From NCBI GenBank assembly GCA_947497315.1, contig CANMFX010000001.1, positions 186,001 to 250,000 of the forward strand: a stretch of DNA of 64,000 nucleotides. Reading direction: 5' to 3'. Below the pieces are notes generated by a model. It made no database searches. It was given only the letters and a program-made list of their open reading frames with translations, and was not told the DNA's origin. Source of the DNA: an uncultured Sphingomonadaceae bacterium. GTDB taxonomy: Bacteria > Pseudomonadota > Alphaproteobacteria > Sphingomonadales > Sphingomonadaceae. How positions within the stretch are numbered: the stretch's first letter is position 1; each line of letters begins with the position of its first letter. Both the position numbers and the translations under genes were made by a program. Of the stretch, positions 43,914 through 54,580 are shown piece by piece.

Positions 43914-45707
43914 TTGGATTGGGCATATTATTGGGATATCGCGAAACCCTATGTCGGATTGGCGATATTATTTGCTCTCTTTACGGCCTTTGTTGGTGAG
44001 CGCCGCCCGCCTGCGGTGACTGCGGTTGTTGCGGCCGCATTAATGCTGGTGCTTGGACTTCTTAGCAGCAATGATATGCTGTCGGTCTTTTCCAATCCGG
44101 CGCCTCTAACCATTGGCGCGATGTTTATCTTGTCCGGCGCGCTGGTGCGGACCGGTGTGATCGAGGCACTTGCCGGCTTTGCTGCACGCAAAGCAGAAAA
44201 TCGGCCTTTCATGGCGATTGGCGGGTTTCTGGGCGGAACTTTTGCCTCTTCCGCTTTTGTGAACAACACTCCGGTGGTCATCATCCTGATCCCGATCATG
44301 CGCAAAATCGCAAAGGTTTCGGGCATAGCCGCGAGTAAGCTGCTCATCCCGCTATCCTATATCTCGATACTGGGCGGCAGCCTAACCTTGCTCGGCACAT
44401 CGACAAATTTGCTGGTGGATGGCGTTGCCCAGGAAAACGGGCAGGCGGCCTTTGGTCTGTTTGAAATCACGCAAGTCGGCCTGATTGCCGCTGCGACCGG
44501 GATTGTCATGATCGCCGTACTGGGGCCGCTTTTTCTGCCAAAGCGGGACAATCAGAGCCTGGCTGATCAAACACCGGAATCCCAATATCTCACTGATATC
44601 CGGATCAGAGACGAGAGCGATTTTGTTGGCAAACAAATTTCGACCATCAGTGCATTCACCCATTCGGGCGTAGACATTATCGGACGGCGGGTCGGGCGTG
44701 AGGTCGACCGGTTCCAATTTTCCGATCACATCCTGGAAGGCGGAGAGACTCTCGTTGCCGCCGTGACGCAGGAAGAGCTATTGTCTCTCGCCGAAATTAG
44801 AGGGATTTCATTGGGCTATGCTGGCGTCAAGCAACCGGATGTACCGATGGGTGACGAACATACGCGGCTGGTCGAACTGGTCATCGGTCCGTCGCACCGG
44901 TCTGTCGGCAAATCCCTGCCCAGCCTGCCCTTTTTGTCGCGCGTGCCTGCTCGGGTGCTGGGCCTTTCGCGGCCGCGCCATATTGCCGGACCGACGCTGT
45001 CCGATGCGCGTATCCGCCATGGTGACAGCCTGCTGGTGCAGACCGATGATATTTCCATCAGCACATTGCAGGACAATGCCGATCTGGTGCACCTGCAGGA
45101 ACCGGAAGCGCGGTCCTACCGGCGGCGTCGGGCTCCGGTCGCAATCCTGACCTTGGCCATCATCATCATTGCTGCTGCCTTGGGCGTGATGCCAATTGCC
45201 GCTTTGGCCATGCTTGGTGTCGCCGTAGTTTTGCTGACCAAATGTATCGACAGCGAAGAGGCATGGGGTGCGATAGACGGCAATGTGCTGGTGCTGATTT
45301 TTGCGATGCTGGCCGTCGGCAAGGGGCTGGAAAATGCCGGCACGGTACAGCTGATTGTCGACACACTCTTGCCGCTGCTCAATATGATCTCACCGTTGTG
45401 GCTCATAATCGCGATATACTCGCTGACCTCCCTGCTCACCGAAACCGCAACCAATAATGCGGTGGCTGTCATCATGACACCGCTGGTTATCGGCATTGCG
45501 GAGCAAACCGGCGTGGATGTCCGCAGCCTGCTGGTCGCGGTAATGTTCGGCGCGTCGGCCAGCTTTGCGACCCCGGTGGGCTATCAGACAAATACATTGG
45601 TCTATACGGCGGGCAACTACCGCTTTTCCGATTTCGTCCGGATCGGCCTGCCGCTGAATATCGGTGTGGGTCTGGCCGCCTGTTTCGCGATCTATTATAT
45701 CTTCTGA
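43914..45707 (+). CDS. SLC13-family permease with TrkA-C domains
   Basis: A 597-residue transporter. The N-terminal half has five to six helices with the family stretch FVNNTPVVIILIPI and TLLGTSTNLLVDG. Two TrkA-C (RCK_C) regulatory domains lie at about 215-395 (QISTISAFTHSGVDIIGRR and GKSLPSLPFLSRVP). The C-terminal half has TETATNNAVAVIMTPLVIGI and ends in a helix. Substrates of related proteins include sulfate, dicarboxylates and other anions; the direction and substrate are not known. It uses TTG at 43914, preceded by AGGAG. Confidence 0.87.
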   Translation: MDWAYYWDIAKPYVGLAILFALFTAFVGERRPPAVTAVVAAALMLVLGLLSSNDMLSVFSNPAPLTIGAMFILSGALVRTGVIEALAGFAARKAENRPFMAIGGFLGGTFASSAFVNNTPVVIILIPIMRKIAKVSGIAASKLLIPLSYISILGGSLTLLGTSTNLLVDGVAQENGQAAFGLFEITQVGLIAAATGIVMIAVLGPLFLPKRDNQSLADQTPESQYLTDIRIRDESDFVGKQISTISAFTHSGVDIIGRRVGREVDRFQFSDHILEGGETLVAAVTQEELLSLAEIRGISLGYAGVKQPDVPMGDEHTRLVELVIGPSHRSVGKSLPSLPFLSRVPARVLGLSRPRHIAGPTLSDARIRHGDSLLVQTDDISISTLQDNADLVHLQEPEARSYRRRRAPVAILTLAIIIIAAALGVMPIAALAMLGVAVVLLTKCIDSEEAWGAIDGNVLVLIFAMLAVGKGLENAGTVQLIVDTLLPLLNMISPLWLIIAIYSLTSLLTETATNNAVAVIMTPLVIGIAEQTGVDVRSLLVAVMFGASASFATPVGYQTNTLVYTAGNYRFSDFVRIGLPLNIGVGLAACFAIYYIF

Positions 45708-45820
45708 TCTCCAGCCGCTTTGATATGTAATATCCCTGATTGCGTCTATATGCCGCCGCAATCATTTGTCTTCGTGAAACATAGGCGCGTCTTGAACGCG
45801 GCAAAGCGAAGGAAATGATC

Positions 45821-46450
45821 ATGTCTCTCCATATTGGCGACGTTGCGCCCAATTTCGTCGCTGACAGCACCGTCGGCGAAATTGACCTGCACAAATGGGC
45901 CGAAGATGACTGGGTGTTTTTCTTTAGCCATCCGGCTGATTTCACCCCTGTCTGCACAACCGAAATGGGGCGGACAGCCCAGCTAGCCGACGATTTTGCG
46001 GCCCGCAATGTCAAGCCGCTGGGGCTTTCGACGGATATCGTCGAGGAGCATTGGGACTGGATTCACGACGTGAATACCACACAGCATACCAATGTCCGCT
46101 TTCCGATCCTTGCCGATCCGGATTGCAAAATATCCAAGCTCTACGACATGATTCACCCTGGTGAGAGTCACACCGAGGCGGTGCGATCGGTATTCATCAT
46201 CGACCCGGAGAAGAAAATCCGCCTGATCATGACCTATCCGATGACTATCGGACGCAATTTTGACGAGATTTTGCGCGTGATTGATGCGTTGCAGCTATCG
46301 GATAAGAAGAATATCGCTACCCCCGCCGACTGGCAGTCCGGTGACAAGGTCATCATTCCGCCGTCGATCGAAAAGGAAGAGGCGGAGAAGCTGTTTCCGC
46401 AGGGCTGGGACGAGCAGCGGCCCTATCTGCGGCTGACCGAGATCTCCTGA
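45821..46450 (+). CDS. 1-Cys peroxiredoxin (Prx6 family)
   Basis: A 209-residue peroxiredoxin that reduces hydrogen peroxide and organic peroxides. The peroxidatic cysteine lies in HPADFTPVCTTEMG (about C47). The C-terminal domain (SDKKNIATPADWQSGDKVII and PQGWDEQRPYLRLT) is that of Prx6-type 1-Cys enzymes; no resolving cysteine is obvious. The ATG at 45821 is favoured (ribosome site AAGGAA); ATG at 45815 is two codons earlier. It converges with prfC. Confidence 0.93.
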   Translation: MSLHIGDVAPNFVADSTVGEIDLHKWAEDDWVFFFSHPADFTPVCTTEMGRTAQLADDFAARNVKPLGLSTDIVEEHWDWIHDVNTTQHTNVRFPILADPDCKISKLYDMIHPGESHTEAVRSVFIIDPEKKIRLIMTYPMTIGRNFDEILRVIDALQLSDKKNIATPADWQSGDKVIIPPSIEKEEAEKLFPQGWDEQRPYLRLTEIS

Positions 46451-46468
46451 AAGGTCCAGACCCCGGTT

Positions 46469-48037
46469 TTACCGCTCCCGCGTTGCGCTGAACTTGATGT
46501 TCGGGTTCCGCTCTTCCTGATAGCCGACATCCCAGGCCGATTTGGCCAGAAATACCAGATTATCATCGCGATCCTTGGCGAGGTTGGTCTGATTGATATT
46601 CGCAAAAGCGCCCAGCGTTGCGTCATCTCCGCTGATCCAGCGCGCGGTCTCAAAGGGCGCGGGTTCAAGACCCGCCTCGACCTTATATTCCGCAGATAAC
46701 CGGCTGACCAAGACATCAAGCTGCAATTGACCGACGACGCCGATAATCCAGTTGGCGCCAATTTCGGGATAAAAAACCTGCACGACACCTTCTTCGCTGA
46801 GGTCATCAAGCGCCTTGCGCAGTTTCTTGGTCTGTGTCGGATCTTTTAGGATCACGCGGCGCAATATTTCCGGCGCGAAGTTCGGCAGGCCGGTAATCCG
46901 CACCTGGTTTTTCTCGCTGAGCGTATCGCCGACCCGCAGTGTCCCGTGGTTGGGAATGCCGATAATGTCGCCGGGTTGGGCAGTGTCAGCAATTTCGCGG
47001 TCCTGCGCGAAGAATAATATCGGGCTGTGAATGGCAATCGGTTTGCCGAGAGCGGAGGGCGTCAGCTTCATGCCACGTTTAAATTCGCCGGAGCACAGCC
47101 GCATAAACGCGATCCGGTCGCGATGCTGCGGGTCCATATTCGCCTGAATCTTGAAGACAAAGCCTGTGACGTCCTTGCTGTCCGGTTCGATCGGTGCAGG
47201 TTCGGCAGGTTGCGGGCGCGGCGGCGGGGCGTAGTCGGCAATCGCTTCAATCAGCTCTTCCACCCCAAATTGTTTCAAGGCCGACCCGAAATAGACCGGT
47301 GTCAGATCTCCATTGCGATAGGCTTCGAGATCAAAACTGCTATAGCCGCCCTGCGCCAGTTCGCCTTCGCTGGTGAGCCGTTCCAGCGCTTCATCGCTCA
47401 GCACATCGGCAAGCTTGGGATCGTCCAGCCCCTCAAATTGCTGAACCTTGCCATCATAATTTTTGCTGTCGCCATCTGGCTGATGCAACTGATTGCGATT
47501 GAGGTCATATATCCCCTCAAACTGTCCACCCATGCCGGTCGGCCAGCTCATCGGGCAAACATCGAGGGCAAGCTTGTCAGCCACTTCGTCGAGCAATTCG
47601 AACGGATCGCGGCCTTCGCGGTCGACCTTGTTGACAAAGGTGATGATCGGCACGCTGCGCAGGCGGCAGACTTCGAACAGCTTCAATGTCTGCGCCTCAA
47701 TCCCGCTCGCCGCATCAATCACCATGATCGCGCTGTCGACAGCGGTCAGGGTGCGATAGGTGTCTTCGGAAAAATCTTCATGACCCGGCGTGTCGAGCAG
47801 GTTGAAAGTAATGCCGTTGCGCTCGAACGTCATCACCGAGCTGGTCACGGAAATCCCGCGCTGCTGCTCGATCTTCATCCAGTCCGATCGCGCGCGCCGG
47901 TTATCCCCGCGCGCCTTCACCTCACCAGCCAAGTGAATAGCGCCGCCTTTCAACAGCAGCTTCTCGGTCAGCGTCGTCTTACCCGCATCGGGGTGAGAGA
48001 TAATCGCAAATGTGCGGCGTGGGTTGGTTTGGGTCAT
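46469..48037 (-). CDS. prfC: Peptide chain release factor 3
   Basis: A 522-residue translational GTPase. G1 is SHPDAGKTTLTEKLL, G2 lies in RGISVTSSVMTF, G3 is LLDTPGHEDFSEDTYRTL, and G4 is ITFVNKVDREGRD. RF3 recycles RF1/RF2 and helps translational quality control. It starts 4 bases after the pheT stop, so it is in the pheS-pheT-prfC run. The length matches E. coli RF3 (529). Confidence 0.96.
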   Translation of the reverse strand: MTQTNPRRTFAIISHPDAGKTTLTEKLLLKGGAIHLAGEVKARGDNRRARSDWMKIEQQRGISVTSSVMTFERNGITFNLLDTPGHEDFSEDTYRTLTAVDSAIMVIDAASGIEAQTLKLFEVCRLRSVPIITFVNKVDREGRDPFELLDEVADKLALDVCPMSWPTGMGGQFEGIYDLNRNQLHQPDGDSKNYDGKVQQFEGLDDPKLADVLSDEALERLTSEGELAQGGYSSFDLEAYRNGDLTPVYFGSALKQFGVEELIEAIADYAPPPRPQPAEPAPIEPDSKDVTGFVFKIQANMDPQHRDRIAFMRLCSGEFKRGMKLTPSALGKPIAIHSPILFFAQDREIADTAQPGDIIGIPNHGTLRVGDTLSEKNQVRITGLPNFAPEILRRVILKDPTQTKKLRKALDDLSEEGVVQVFYPEIGANWIIGVVGQLQLDVLVSRLSAEYKVEAGLEPAPFETARWISGDDATLGAFANINQTNLAKDRDDNLVFLAKSAWDVGYQEERNPNIKFSATRER

Positions 48038-48040
48038 ATT

Positions 48041-50413
48041 CTAACCCCTCAGTTCCGCACCCAGCTTCGCTGCACTCGCCACAACCTTGTCCGAAACGGC
48101 TTTCAAATCCTCTTCGGTCAAAGTCGCATCCACCGGCTGTAGGGTAACTTCCACAGCCAGCGATTTTTTGCCTTCACCAACACTTGCGCCTTCGAACAGG
48201 TCGAACAGGCGCGCGCCGGTGATCAGTTTCTTGTCCGCGCCTTTGACCGCGCGCACCAGATCGCCGGCGGGCAAATCCGCATCGACGATGAAGGCGAAAT
48301 CACGGGTCACCGCCTGCAGGGCTGGCGGGGCGAAGGCCTCGCGCATATGATCTTTGGCTTTTTTCACCGGGATGGCGTCTAGGAAAATCTCCGCAGCAAC
48401 AGCCGTGCCTTTCAGGCCCATGGCCTTGGTCACAGACGGATGCAGCACGCCATAGGCCGCCAGTATCTTCTTGGGGCCAAGCCGTAAAGTTCCGGATTGC
48501 CCGGGATGATAATGGTCACCCGCTTCGGCAAAATCCATCAGCTTGGCCGTAGGAGCGCCAGCGGCTTCCAAAATCGCAAGGACTTCGGCCTTGGCATCGA
48601 AAGCACCATATTTTGTTGCTGCACCGGATTGCCAGCTGCGCGCCCGGTTCTCGCCCGCCAGCACCAGACCAATGGTCTGATGCTCGGTGGATTCCAGATA
48701 GCGGCGCCCCACTTCGAACAAGCGAATGGACGAAGCCCCACGATCGGCATTGCGCTGTGCCGCCGCGATCAGGCCGGGCAACAAGGACGGCCGCATCACT
48801 TTCAGCTCTTCGCTGATCGGATTGGCAAGCGACCATGTGCCACCGCCAAAGGGCGCGGCTTCCTTGTCGGAGATAAAGCTCCAGGTCACGGTTTCGTTGA
48901 GTCCGCGAGCAGCCGCAGCACGGCGCGCTTTGCGCTCGGCCAACTGTTCGGGCGATGCCGTGGGTTTGGCAACGCCAGCCTTGCGCGGCAGCGGTGTCGA
49001 CGGAACACTATCCAGCCCTTCGATCCGGACCACTTCCTCAACCAGATCCTGCCAACCGGCAATGTCCCGGCGCCAGGTTGGCGGCGTTACTTGCCAATTG
49101 CTGTCGACCGCGAAACCCAGATTTTCCAAGATGGTTTTCTGTTTTTCCGGAGCAACATCAATACCGCCCAAGGCGGCACATTGCTTGGGATCATAGCTGA
49201 TCATGGGCATGTCCGTCGGCGGTGTCCCGGCGCGGGTGATATCACTAGCCTTGCCACCGCATAGCTCGAGCACCAGAGCGGTCGCAATATCAAGGCCATC
49301 GTCCAGAAATGCCGGATCCACACCGCGTTCGAAACGCTGCCGAGCATCGCTGGTGAGCATCAGTTTCTGGCCGGTTTTGGCAATCGAAGCGGGATCGAAA
49401 TAGGCGCATTCGATCAGGACTTCGGTGGTGGAATCTTCGGAACCTGTATCCGCGCCGCCCATAATGCCGCCTATATCATGCGCGCCCTTATCATCGGCGA
49501 TCACCGTCATGCTCTCGTCGAGCACATATTCCTTGTCATTCAGCGCGGTGAGCTTCTCACCCGCCTTCGCCTTGCGCGCTACCAGACCGCCGCTCAGCTT
49601 GGCGACATCATAGACGTGCAGGGGCCGGCCATGATCGAGCATAACATAGTTGGTGATATCGACCAGAGCGTTAATCGGCTTTTGGCCCGCGGATTTGAGC
49701 CGCGCCTGCATCCAGTCGGGTGACGTACCGTTGGTCAGGCCGGTCACGGTGCAGCCATAAAAGGCAGGACAGCCTTCGGGATCATCCGTGCGCACATCCG
49801 GGCCAGCGCCACTGCGTTCCACGGAACCGATTTCGAGGGGTTTCAGCGTGCCAACACCAGCCGCCGCCAGATCCCGGGCAATGCCGCGCACACCCATGCA
49901 ATCCTGTCGATTAGGCAGGACAGCAGCATTAATGACCGGGTCATCAAGCTGTGCATAATCAGCATAGCTGGTACCGACCGCTGCAGCTGCATCGGTAGGC
50001 AGTTCAATGATACCATCATGATCGTCACCCAGTTCCAGTTCCCGCGCGCTGCACATCATGCCAAAGCTTTCGACATCGCGGATTTTGGCGGGCTTCAGCG
50101 TGAAATCACTGCCCGGAATATAGGTGCCAGGAGGGCCGAATACGCCAACCATGTCCTTGCGGGCATTGGGCGCGCCGCAAACGACCTGCCACGGTTCGTT
50201 CGAACCATCGTCAACCTTCAACAATTGCAATTTATCCGCATTGGGATGCGGACCGGCTTCGATAACCTTCGCCACGCGGAACGGGCGCAAGGCATCGGCA
50301 GGATTCTCCAGTCCTTCCAGCTCCAGACCAATAGCGGTCAGCTTTTCGGTAATTTCGGTCAGACTTGCATCTGTATCGAGATGCGCTTTGAGCCAACTTA
50401 GCGAGAATTTCAT
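48041..50413 (-). CDS. pheT: Phenylalanine-tRNA ligase beta subunit
   Basis: A 790-residue subunit. It starts with [20 protein letters not shown], followed by the tRNA-binding/EMAP-like domain ([20 protein letters not shown]), the B3/B4 editing domain ([21 protein letters not shown]), B5 and the C-terminal ferredoxin-fold anticodon-binding domain ([18 protein letters not shown]). The start overlaps pheS by 4 bp. The alpha2beta2 enzyme charges tRNA-Phe. Confidence 0.97.
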   Translation of the reverse strand: MKFSLSWLKAHLDTDASLTEITEKLTAIGLELEGLENPADALRPFRVAKVIEAGPHPNADKLQLLKVDDGSNEPWQVVCGAPNARKDMVGVFGPPGTYIPGSDFTLKPAKIRDVESFGMMCSARELELGDDHDGIIELPTDAAAAVGTSYADYAQLDDPVINAAVLPNRQDCMGVRGIARDLAAAGVGTLKPLEIGSVERSGAGPDVRTDDPEGCPAFYGCTVTGLTNGTSPDWMQARLKSAGQKPINALVDITNYVMLDHGRPLHVYDVAKLSGGLVARKAKAGEKLTALNDKEYVLDESMTVIADDKGAHDIGGIMGGADTGSEDSTTEVLIECAYFDPASIAKTGQKLMLTSDARQRFERGVDPAFLDDGLDIATALVLELCGGKASDITRAGTPPTDMPMISYDPKQCAALGGIDVAPEKQKTILENLGFAVDSNWQVTPPTWRRDIAGWQDLVEEVVRIEGLDSVPSTPLPRKAGVAKPTASPEQLAERKARRAAAARGLNETVTWSFISDKEAAPFGGGTWSLANPISEELKVMRPSLLPGLIAAAQRNADRGASSIRLFEVGRRYLESTEHQTIGLVLAGENRARSWQSGAATKYGAFDAKAEVLAILEAAGAPTAKLMDFAEAGDHYHPGQSGTLRLGPKKILAAYGVLHPSVTKAMGLKGTAVAAEIFLDAIPVKKAKDHMREAFAPPALQAVTRDFAFIVDADLPAGDLVRAVKGADKKLITGARLFDLFEGASVGEGKKSLAVEVTLQPVDATLTEEDLKAVSDKVVASAAKLGAELRG

Positions 50414-51525
50414 GCGCCGACTCCTCCGCTCAATGTGGGTACGTCGAGCGCATCAAATCCATAATGCTCCATCCAGCGCAGGTCGCCGTCAAAGAAGGCG
50501 CGCAAATCATCCATGCCATATTTGAGCATCGCCAGCCGATCGATGCCGCAGCCAAAGGCAAAGCCCTGCCAGACATCGGGATCAAGTCCGCAATTGCGGA
50601 TTACATTGGGATGCACCATGCCGGAGCCCAGAATTTCCATCCAGCCGCCCTCATTGCTGCGAGAATCACCGCCAATGATCCGGCGGCCTTTCTTAACCGA
50701 GAAGCCGACATCAACCTCGGCGCTGGGTTCCGTGAACGGGAAATAGCTCGGGCGCAGACGTAATTCGATATCGTCGCGCTCGAAGAAAGCGCGCACAAAA
50801 GTTTCGAGCGTCCATTTCAGATGACCCATATGGATGCCCTTGTCGATCACCAAGCCTTCAACCTGATGGAACATCGGCGTGTGCGTCGCATCGCTGTCGC
50901 TGCGATAGGTGCGGCCCGGTGCGATGATATAGATAGGCGCACCGGCACCATCGGTTTGTTTTGCCACATCCATCATCGTGCGGATTTGCACGGGTGAGGT
51001 GTGTGTACGCAGCAGTTTCGGCATGCCCTGATCGTCGGTCTGCGGGAAGTAGAAAGTGTCATGCATCGCGCGCGCCGGATGGGTTTCCGGAATGTTGAGC
51101 GCGGTGAAATTATGCCAATCATCCTCAATTTCCGGACCCGTAGCAACCGAGAAGCCGAGGTCAGCGAATATTTCAGCCAGTTCGTCCATGACTTGCGAGA
51201 CCGGATGAATGCTGCCCTTTGGCGCAAAGGGCGGCGGCAAGGTCATGTCGAGTTTTTCGGTGGCGAGCCGTGCATTCAGCGCTTCGGTTTCGATGCTATC
51301 CTTGCGCGCGGCAATTGCATCGGCCACGGCTTGCCGGGCACCGTTGATTTTCGGACCTTCGCTCTGACGTTCTTCGGGGGTCATTTTACCCAGCGTTTTG
51401 AGCAACAACGAAATCTCGCCCTTCTTGCCTAAAGCTGCCACGCGAATGGCCTCCAAAGCATCGCCATCGGACGCCGATTCAATCTGCTCCAGATATCTGC
51501 CTTTAATTGCTTCGATGTCGCTCAT
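50410..51525 (-). CDS. pheS: Phenylalanine-tRNA ligase alpha subunit
   Basis: A 371-residue class II aminoacyl-tRNA synthetase catalytic subunit. The coiled-coil N-terminus is followed by motif 2 ([16 protein letters not shown]-like [15 protein letters not shown]), [26 protein letters not shown], and motif 3 ([18 protein letters not shown]). The phenylalanine pocket is in the FGCGIDR area. Its start is 111 bp from the rplT stop, with a strong terminator in between, so pheS has its own promoter. Confidence 0.97.
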   Translation of the reverse strand: MSDIEAIKGRYLEQIESASDGDALEAIRVAALGKKGEISLLLKTLGKMTPEERQSEGPKINGARQAVADAIAARKDSIETEALNARLATEKLDMTLPPPFAPKGSIHPVSQVMDELAEIFADLGFSVATGPEIEDDWHNFTALNIPETHPARAMHDTFYFPQTDDQGMPKLLRTHTSPVQIRTMMDVAKQTDGAGAPIYIIAPGRTYRSDSDATHTPMFHQVEGLVIDKGIHMGHLKWTLETFVRAFFERDDIELRLRPSYFPFTEPSAEVDVGFSVKKGRRIIGGDSRSNEGGWMEILGSGMVHPNVIRNCGLDPDVWQGFAFGCGIDRLAMLKYGMDDLRAFFDGDLRWMEHYGFDALDVPTLSGGVGA

Positions 51526-51582
51526 CGTGATGTCCCGTTATTTTTCTGCTGCCCGTCTAGGCAACCCGTTCGAAAAACCCAA

Positions 51583-51616
51583 TAAAAAAGCGCCGCGAGA
51601 TTGCTCTCCGGCGCTT
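51583..51616 (-). terminator. Intrinsic terminator of rpmI-rplT
   Basis: On the minus strand AAGCGCCG-GAGA, loop GCAA, TCTC-(G)-CGGCGCTT is followed by TTTTATT: 12 paired bases with one bulge and a T-run 20 bp after the rplT stop. It separates rplT from pheS. Confidence 0.85.
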
Positions 51617-51636
51617 CTTTGAAATTATTTAAACAC

Positions 51637-51999
51637 TTAAGCTTTCGCTAGAGCATCCTGCGCCTGTTTGATGAGGCCGCTAAACACTGCGGGTTCATTC
51701 ATCGCCAGGTCGGCCATGACTTTACGGTCGAGTTCAATACCGGCCAGCTTGGTGCCGTGAATGAACGTGCCATAGGTCATGCCTTCTGCGCGGACCGCAG
51801 CGTTGATACGCTGAATCCAGATGGCGCGAAAAGCGCGTTTCTTAACTTTACGATCGCGATACGCATATTGACCGGCTTTTTCGACAGCCTGCCGCGCGAC
51901 GCGGATGGTATTTTTGCGACGGCCATAATAGCCCTTCGCCTGTACCAATAATCTTTTATGTTTTGTACGAGTGGTCGTACCCCGTTTTACACGTGCCAT
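51637..51999 (-). CDS. rplT: 50S ribosomal protein L20
   Basis: A 120-residue basic ribosomal protein. [18 protein letters not shown] followed by [20 protein letters not shown] is the L20 N-terminal tail, and [20 protein letters not shown] is conserved in the globular domain. L20 binds 23S rRNA early in assembly. It follows rpmI by 46 bp in the usual rpmI-rplT pair; infC is not upstream here. Confidence 0.98.
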   Translation of the reverse strand: MARVKRGTTTRTKHKRLLVQAKGYYGRRKNTIRVARQAVEKAGQYAYRDRKVKKRAFRAIWIQRINAAVRAEGMTYGTFIHGTKLAGIELDRKVMADLAMNEPAVFSGLIKQAQDALAKA

Positions 52000-52045
52000 T
52001 TTCTATATCCTTGAAATTTTAAAAGCGATGGGAGCTTCGGTGCTA

Positions 52046-52246
52046 TTAAAGCCCGTAAGGTGCCCATTTCTTGACTGTCCGAGCATCGGCATCACACAAT
52101 TTCTTGGTGCCGCGCTGCTGACGGATATATTTGCTGTTATGGCTCATCAAACGGTGGCGTTTGCCGGCTACGCCGTGCTTTACCTTGCCGGTTGCGGTGA
52201 TTTTGAAGCGTTTCTTCACACCACTTTTGGTCTTCAACTTGGGCAT
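52046..52246 (-). CDS. rpmI: 50S ribosomal protein L35
   Basis: A 66-residue basic protein starting [20 protein letters not shown], then [21 protein letters not shown], both typical of L35. It is preceded by a strong ribosome site (AAAGGAG) and an upstream leader of about 140 bp whose regulatory content I cannot resolve. It leads the rpmI-rplT operon, ending in a clear intrinsic terminator. Confidence 0.97.
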   Translation of the reverse strand: MPKLKTKSGVKKRFKITATGKVKHGVAGKRHRLMSHNSKYIRQQRGTKKLCDADARTVKKWAPYGL

Positions 52247-52392
52247 TTTGGTCTCCTTTAGAAAAGTACCGTTACGGACACATGTGGCAGCCCAACACTG
52301 GCCAGTGCGTCACATCGGAAGGGCGGCAATAGCTAGATTCGCCCGAAATGCAAGAAATAATGCAACAAAGGATTGGTTTTCGTAAGCTTTGG

Positions 52393-53301
52393 CTACGCCG
52401 CGTTGCTGTTATCCGATCCATTGGGGTCGACGGGCCTGTCCATCGCCTGCAAAGGTCGGCCCAATGCTTTGGTTCGCTCACTTGCGCCAATCCCGAAGAT
52501 CGGATGCGGCTGGGCCATATATTGCCGCGGCGTCAATCCCATGAACCGCTTGAAGTCACGATTGAAATGCGCCTGATCATAATAGTTGAGATCGACACAC
52601 TCGCTCCAGTTTTGGGACGGGTTCATGAGGGCCTGGCCCAATGTGCGAACAAAACGTTGTCTGCGAAGCAGTAATTTCGGAAGAAAACCAAAAACGCGGC
52701 TCGAAAATCGACTCAGCTGCTTGGTATCCATTTGTAACCGTTCGCTAAGCGCGCTGACGCTGTCGATATCCGGATCCGTAAGTGCGAGGTGGGCAGCCTC
52801 AATCTGTTCCTCTTCGGAATCCGTTGGTGACAGAGCCTCCAGCAGCAAATGATTAAAAATGTCGATCATTTCCGCTTCGGACTCAGCAACCTTTATGGCG
52901 CTCCAAATTTTGGCAAAGAGATCGAACTTATGTGCTGTTTCAACGTCCACCACTTTATTGGCCCAACGCGATGCGGGTTGCCCGACAAATTTGTACCAGC
53001 CCAGCGGCAACAGACCAAATGCAGCAATTCGTGCAGACTTGCTCGAAATTGGGGCCGCCAAACTGGTCGGCCCGGTCATTGCTGCCAGCGGCGAATCCTG
53101 AGGCTTGTGGTCAGGCACTGTCATTTTGACGCTACCACGAAAAATGTACCGGATGCTTGCCCATTGTGGCAGCAAGAGGTCTGAAATGTCCGAACCATCC
53201 GGACTCTCGATATCGGAGAAATAATAGGTTGTCAGATAGCGTTGCAGCGGCGGCGGCGGCAGAACAAACCTCGTTTTGCTGACGGGCTCTAATGGTTGCA
53301 T
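52393..53301 (-). CDS. AraC-family transcriptional regulator
   Basis: A 302-residue regulator. The N-terminal 180 residues form a DUF6597-like sensor region (LQRYLTTYYFSDIE, GWYKFVGQPASRWANKVVDV). The C-terminal AraC domain includes DSVSALSERLQMDTKQLSRF and DLNYYDQAHFNRDFKRFMGLTPRQY. The ligand is unknown. It overlaps the hisN stop by 13 bp on the same strand, so it may be read through from hisN. It is not divergent from any obvious target. Confidence 0.87.
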   Translation of the reverse strand: MQPLEPVSKTRFVLPPPPLQRYLTTYYFSDIESPDGSDISDLLLPQWASIRYIFRGSVKMTVPDHKPQDSPLAAMTGPTSLAAPISSKSARIAAFGLLPLGWYKFVGQPASRWANKVVDVETAHKFDLFAKIWSAIKVAESEAEMIDIFNHLLLEALSPTDSEEEQIEAAHLALTDPDIDSVSALSERLQMDTKQLSRFSSRVFGFLPKLLLRRQRFVRTLGQALMNPSQNWSECVDLNYYDQAHFNRDFKRFMGLTPRQYMAQPHPIFGIGASERTKALGRPLQAMDRPVDPNGSDNSNAA

Positions 53302-54068
53302 GCAATAGCCTCCAGCACATCATCGACACGCGCCTGATCGCCAATGGCAAGCACATGACCATCCGATTCCGCGTGAAGCGGTTCGCCATTCCAATCACAC
53401 ATCATCCCGCCGGCGCCATCAATAATCGGTGCAAGTGCGGCATAATCATGAAGCATGAGCCCTGCCTCGCAGACCACATCGACATGGCCGCTGGCGACCA
53501 GGCCATAATTATAGCAATCACCGCCATAGATAATCTTGCGCGGCGCAACTTTGCTGGCAAGGCCCATGAAATGCTCGGCATCATGCTCGTCAAACTGATG
53601 CGGGGTTGTGGTTGCCAGCACGGCGTCCTTCAACTCACGGCAGCGCGCCGATTGAGCCGCAGTTCCGTTAAAGGTAGTAGGCCGGCCCACCACTCCGACC
53701 CAACGTTCTCGCGCTATCGGCTGGTCAATAATCCCGATAACCGGCCAACCGTCCTGCATCAGCGCGATGAGCGTACCGAAAATCGGCCGCCCTGCGATGA
53801 AGCTGGTGGTTCCATCAATCGGATCAAGCACCCATTGGCGGGAGGCGCCTTCGTTGATGGTGCCATATTCCTCACCGATAATGCCGTCTTCCGGGCATTC
53901 GTTTTCAATAATCTTGCGCATCGCGGCTTCCGCAGCGCGATCAGCTTCGGTTACCGGGGTCGAATCACTCTTTGATTCCTGATCAAATTTCGTACGGAAT
54001 AAGGGACGAATGGCATCGCCCGCAGCATCGGCCAGCTTTTCAGCAAGAGTGATATCCTTGGGTGTCAT
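53289..54068 (-). CDS. hisN: Histidinol-phosphatase, inositol-monophosphatase type
   Basis: A 259-residue Mg-dependent phosphatase of the IMPase family. The metal site is IIGEEYGTINEG and VLDPIDGTTSFIAG; the third motif is LMLHDYAALAPIIDGAGGMM. In Alphaproteobacteria and Actinobacteria this family supplies HisN for histidine synthesis, but a role as inositol monophosphatase cannot be excluded. It overlaps the AraC gene downstream. Confidence 0.85.
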   Translation of the reverse strand: MTPKDITLAEKLADAAGDAIRPLFRTKFDQESKSDSTPVTEADRAAEAAMRKIIENECPEDGIIGEEYGTINEGASRQWVLDPIDGTTSFIAGRPIFGTLIALMQDGWPVIGIIDQPIARERWVGVVGRPTTFNGTAAQSARCRELKDAVLATTTPHQFDEHDAEHFMGLASKVAPRKIIYGGDCYNYGLVASGHVDVVCEAGLMLHDYAALAPIIDGAGGMMCDWNGEPLHAESDGHVLAIGDQARVDDVLEAIACNH

Positions 54069-54133
54069 ATTCCCTTAATTGGCAGCAAAATGGTCCTTTG
54101 ACCAGCGCCGCTCATTGAAAAACACAGCGCGAA

Positions 54134-54535
54134 TCAAGATAACTCCGGTTTGGCAGGCCGCCAAGCCCAGAGATAAAGGATCAATCCTGTTATTATAAAT
54201 AGGGCACAGCCAGACAATACCCAGGAATTTGCATACCAATATTCACCCCAGGAAAATTCTCCCGCCATGATCTTTTTCCACCCATTGAAATGCTGCATGG
54301 CCGCGACGATCAGCCCGAGGACGGCAAGTACCGATGATGTCCAGCGATTTAGCCAGTGTTGCGGGTTGGCCAAGAGAAGGAGCCCCAATAGTCCGATTAC
54401 GGTTCTTTGCGCACGGCAATATGGGCAGATATAAACCCAGCCTGCCAACTCGGTGATCCATGCGAAGACCGAAATCGCGATCGCAAGGGCCGCAATATGG
54501 ACCCGATATTTCATCAATGTTTCTAGATTTGGCAC
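54134..54535 (-). CDS. DsbB-like four-helix membrane protein
   Basis: A 133-residue protein with four hydrophobic helices. After the first helix comes WVYICPYCRAQRTVIGLLGL, very like the CxxCxxQR of DsbB. The second periplasmic cysteine pair of DsbB is not present; one cysteine remains in SWVLSGCALF. It may be a degenerate DsbB-like protein acting on disulfides or just a structural relative. The start could be 54535 or an ATG seven codons later (54514). It lies between prs and hisN on the same strand. Confidence 0.7.
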   Translation of the reverse strand: MPNLETLMKYRVHIAALAIAISVFAWITELAGWVYICPYCRAQRTVIGLLGLLLLANPQHWLNRWTSSVLAVLGLIVAAMQHFNGWKKIMAGEFSWGEYWYANSWVLSGCALFIITGLILYLWAWRPAKPELS

Positions 54536-54580
54536 AATGGCTTTCCCTCCCCCTAGGGATTCTTGAAACCGGAACTCAGA

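Noticed and set aside
47027-48142. Long plus-strand open frame opposite prfC (371 codons).
   Set aside because: It is the complement of the RF3 gene with a GC-driven lack of stops, and has low-complexity Arg/His-rich content.
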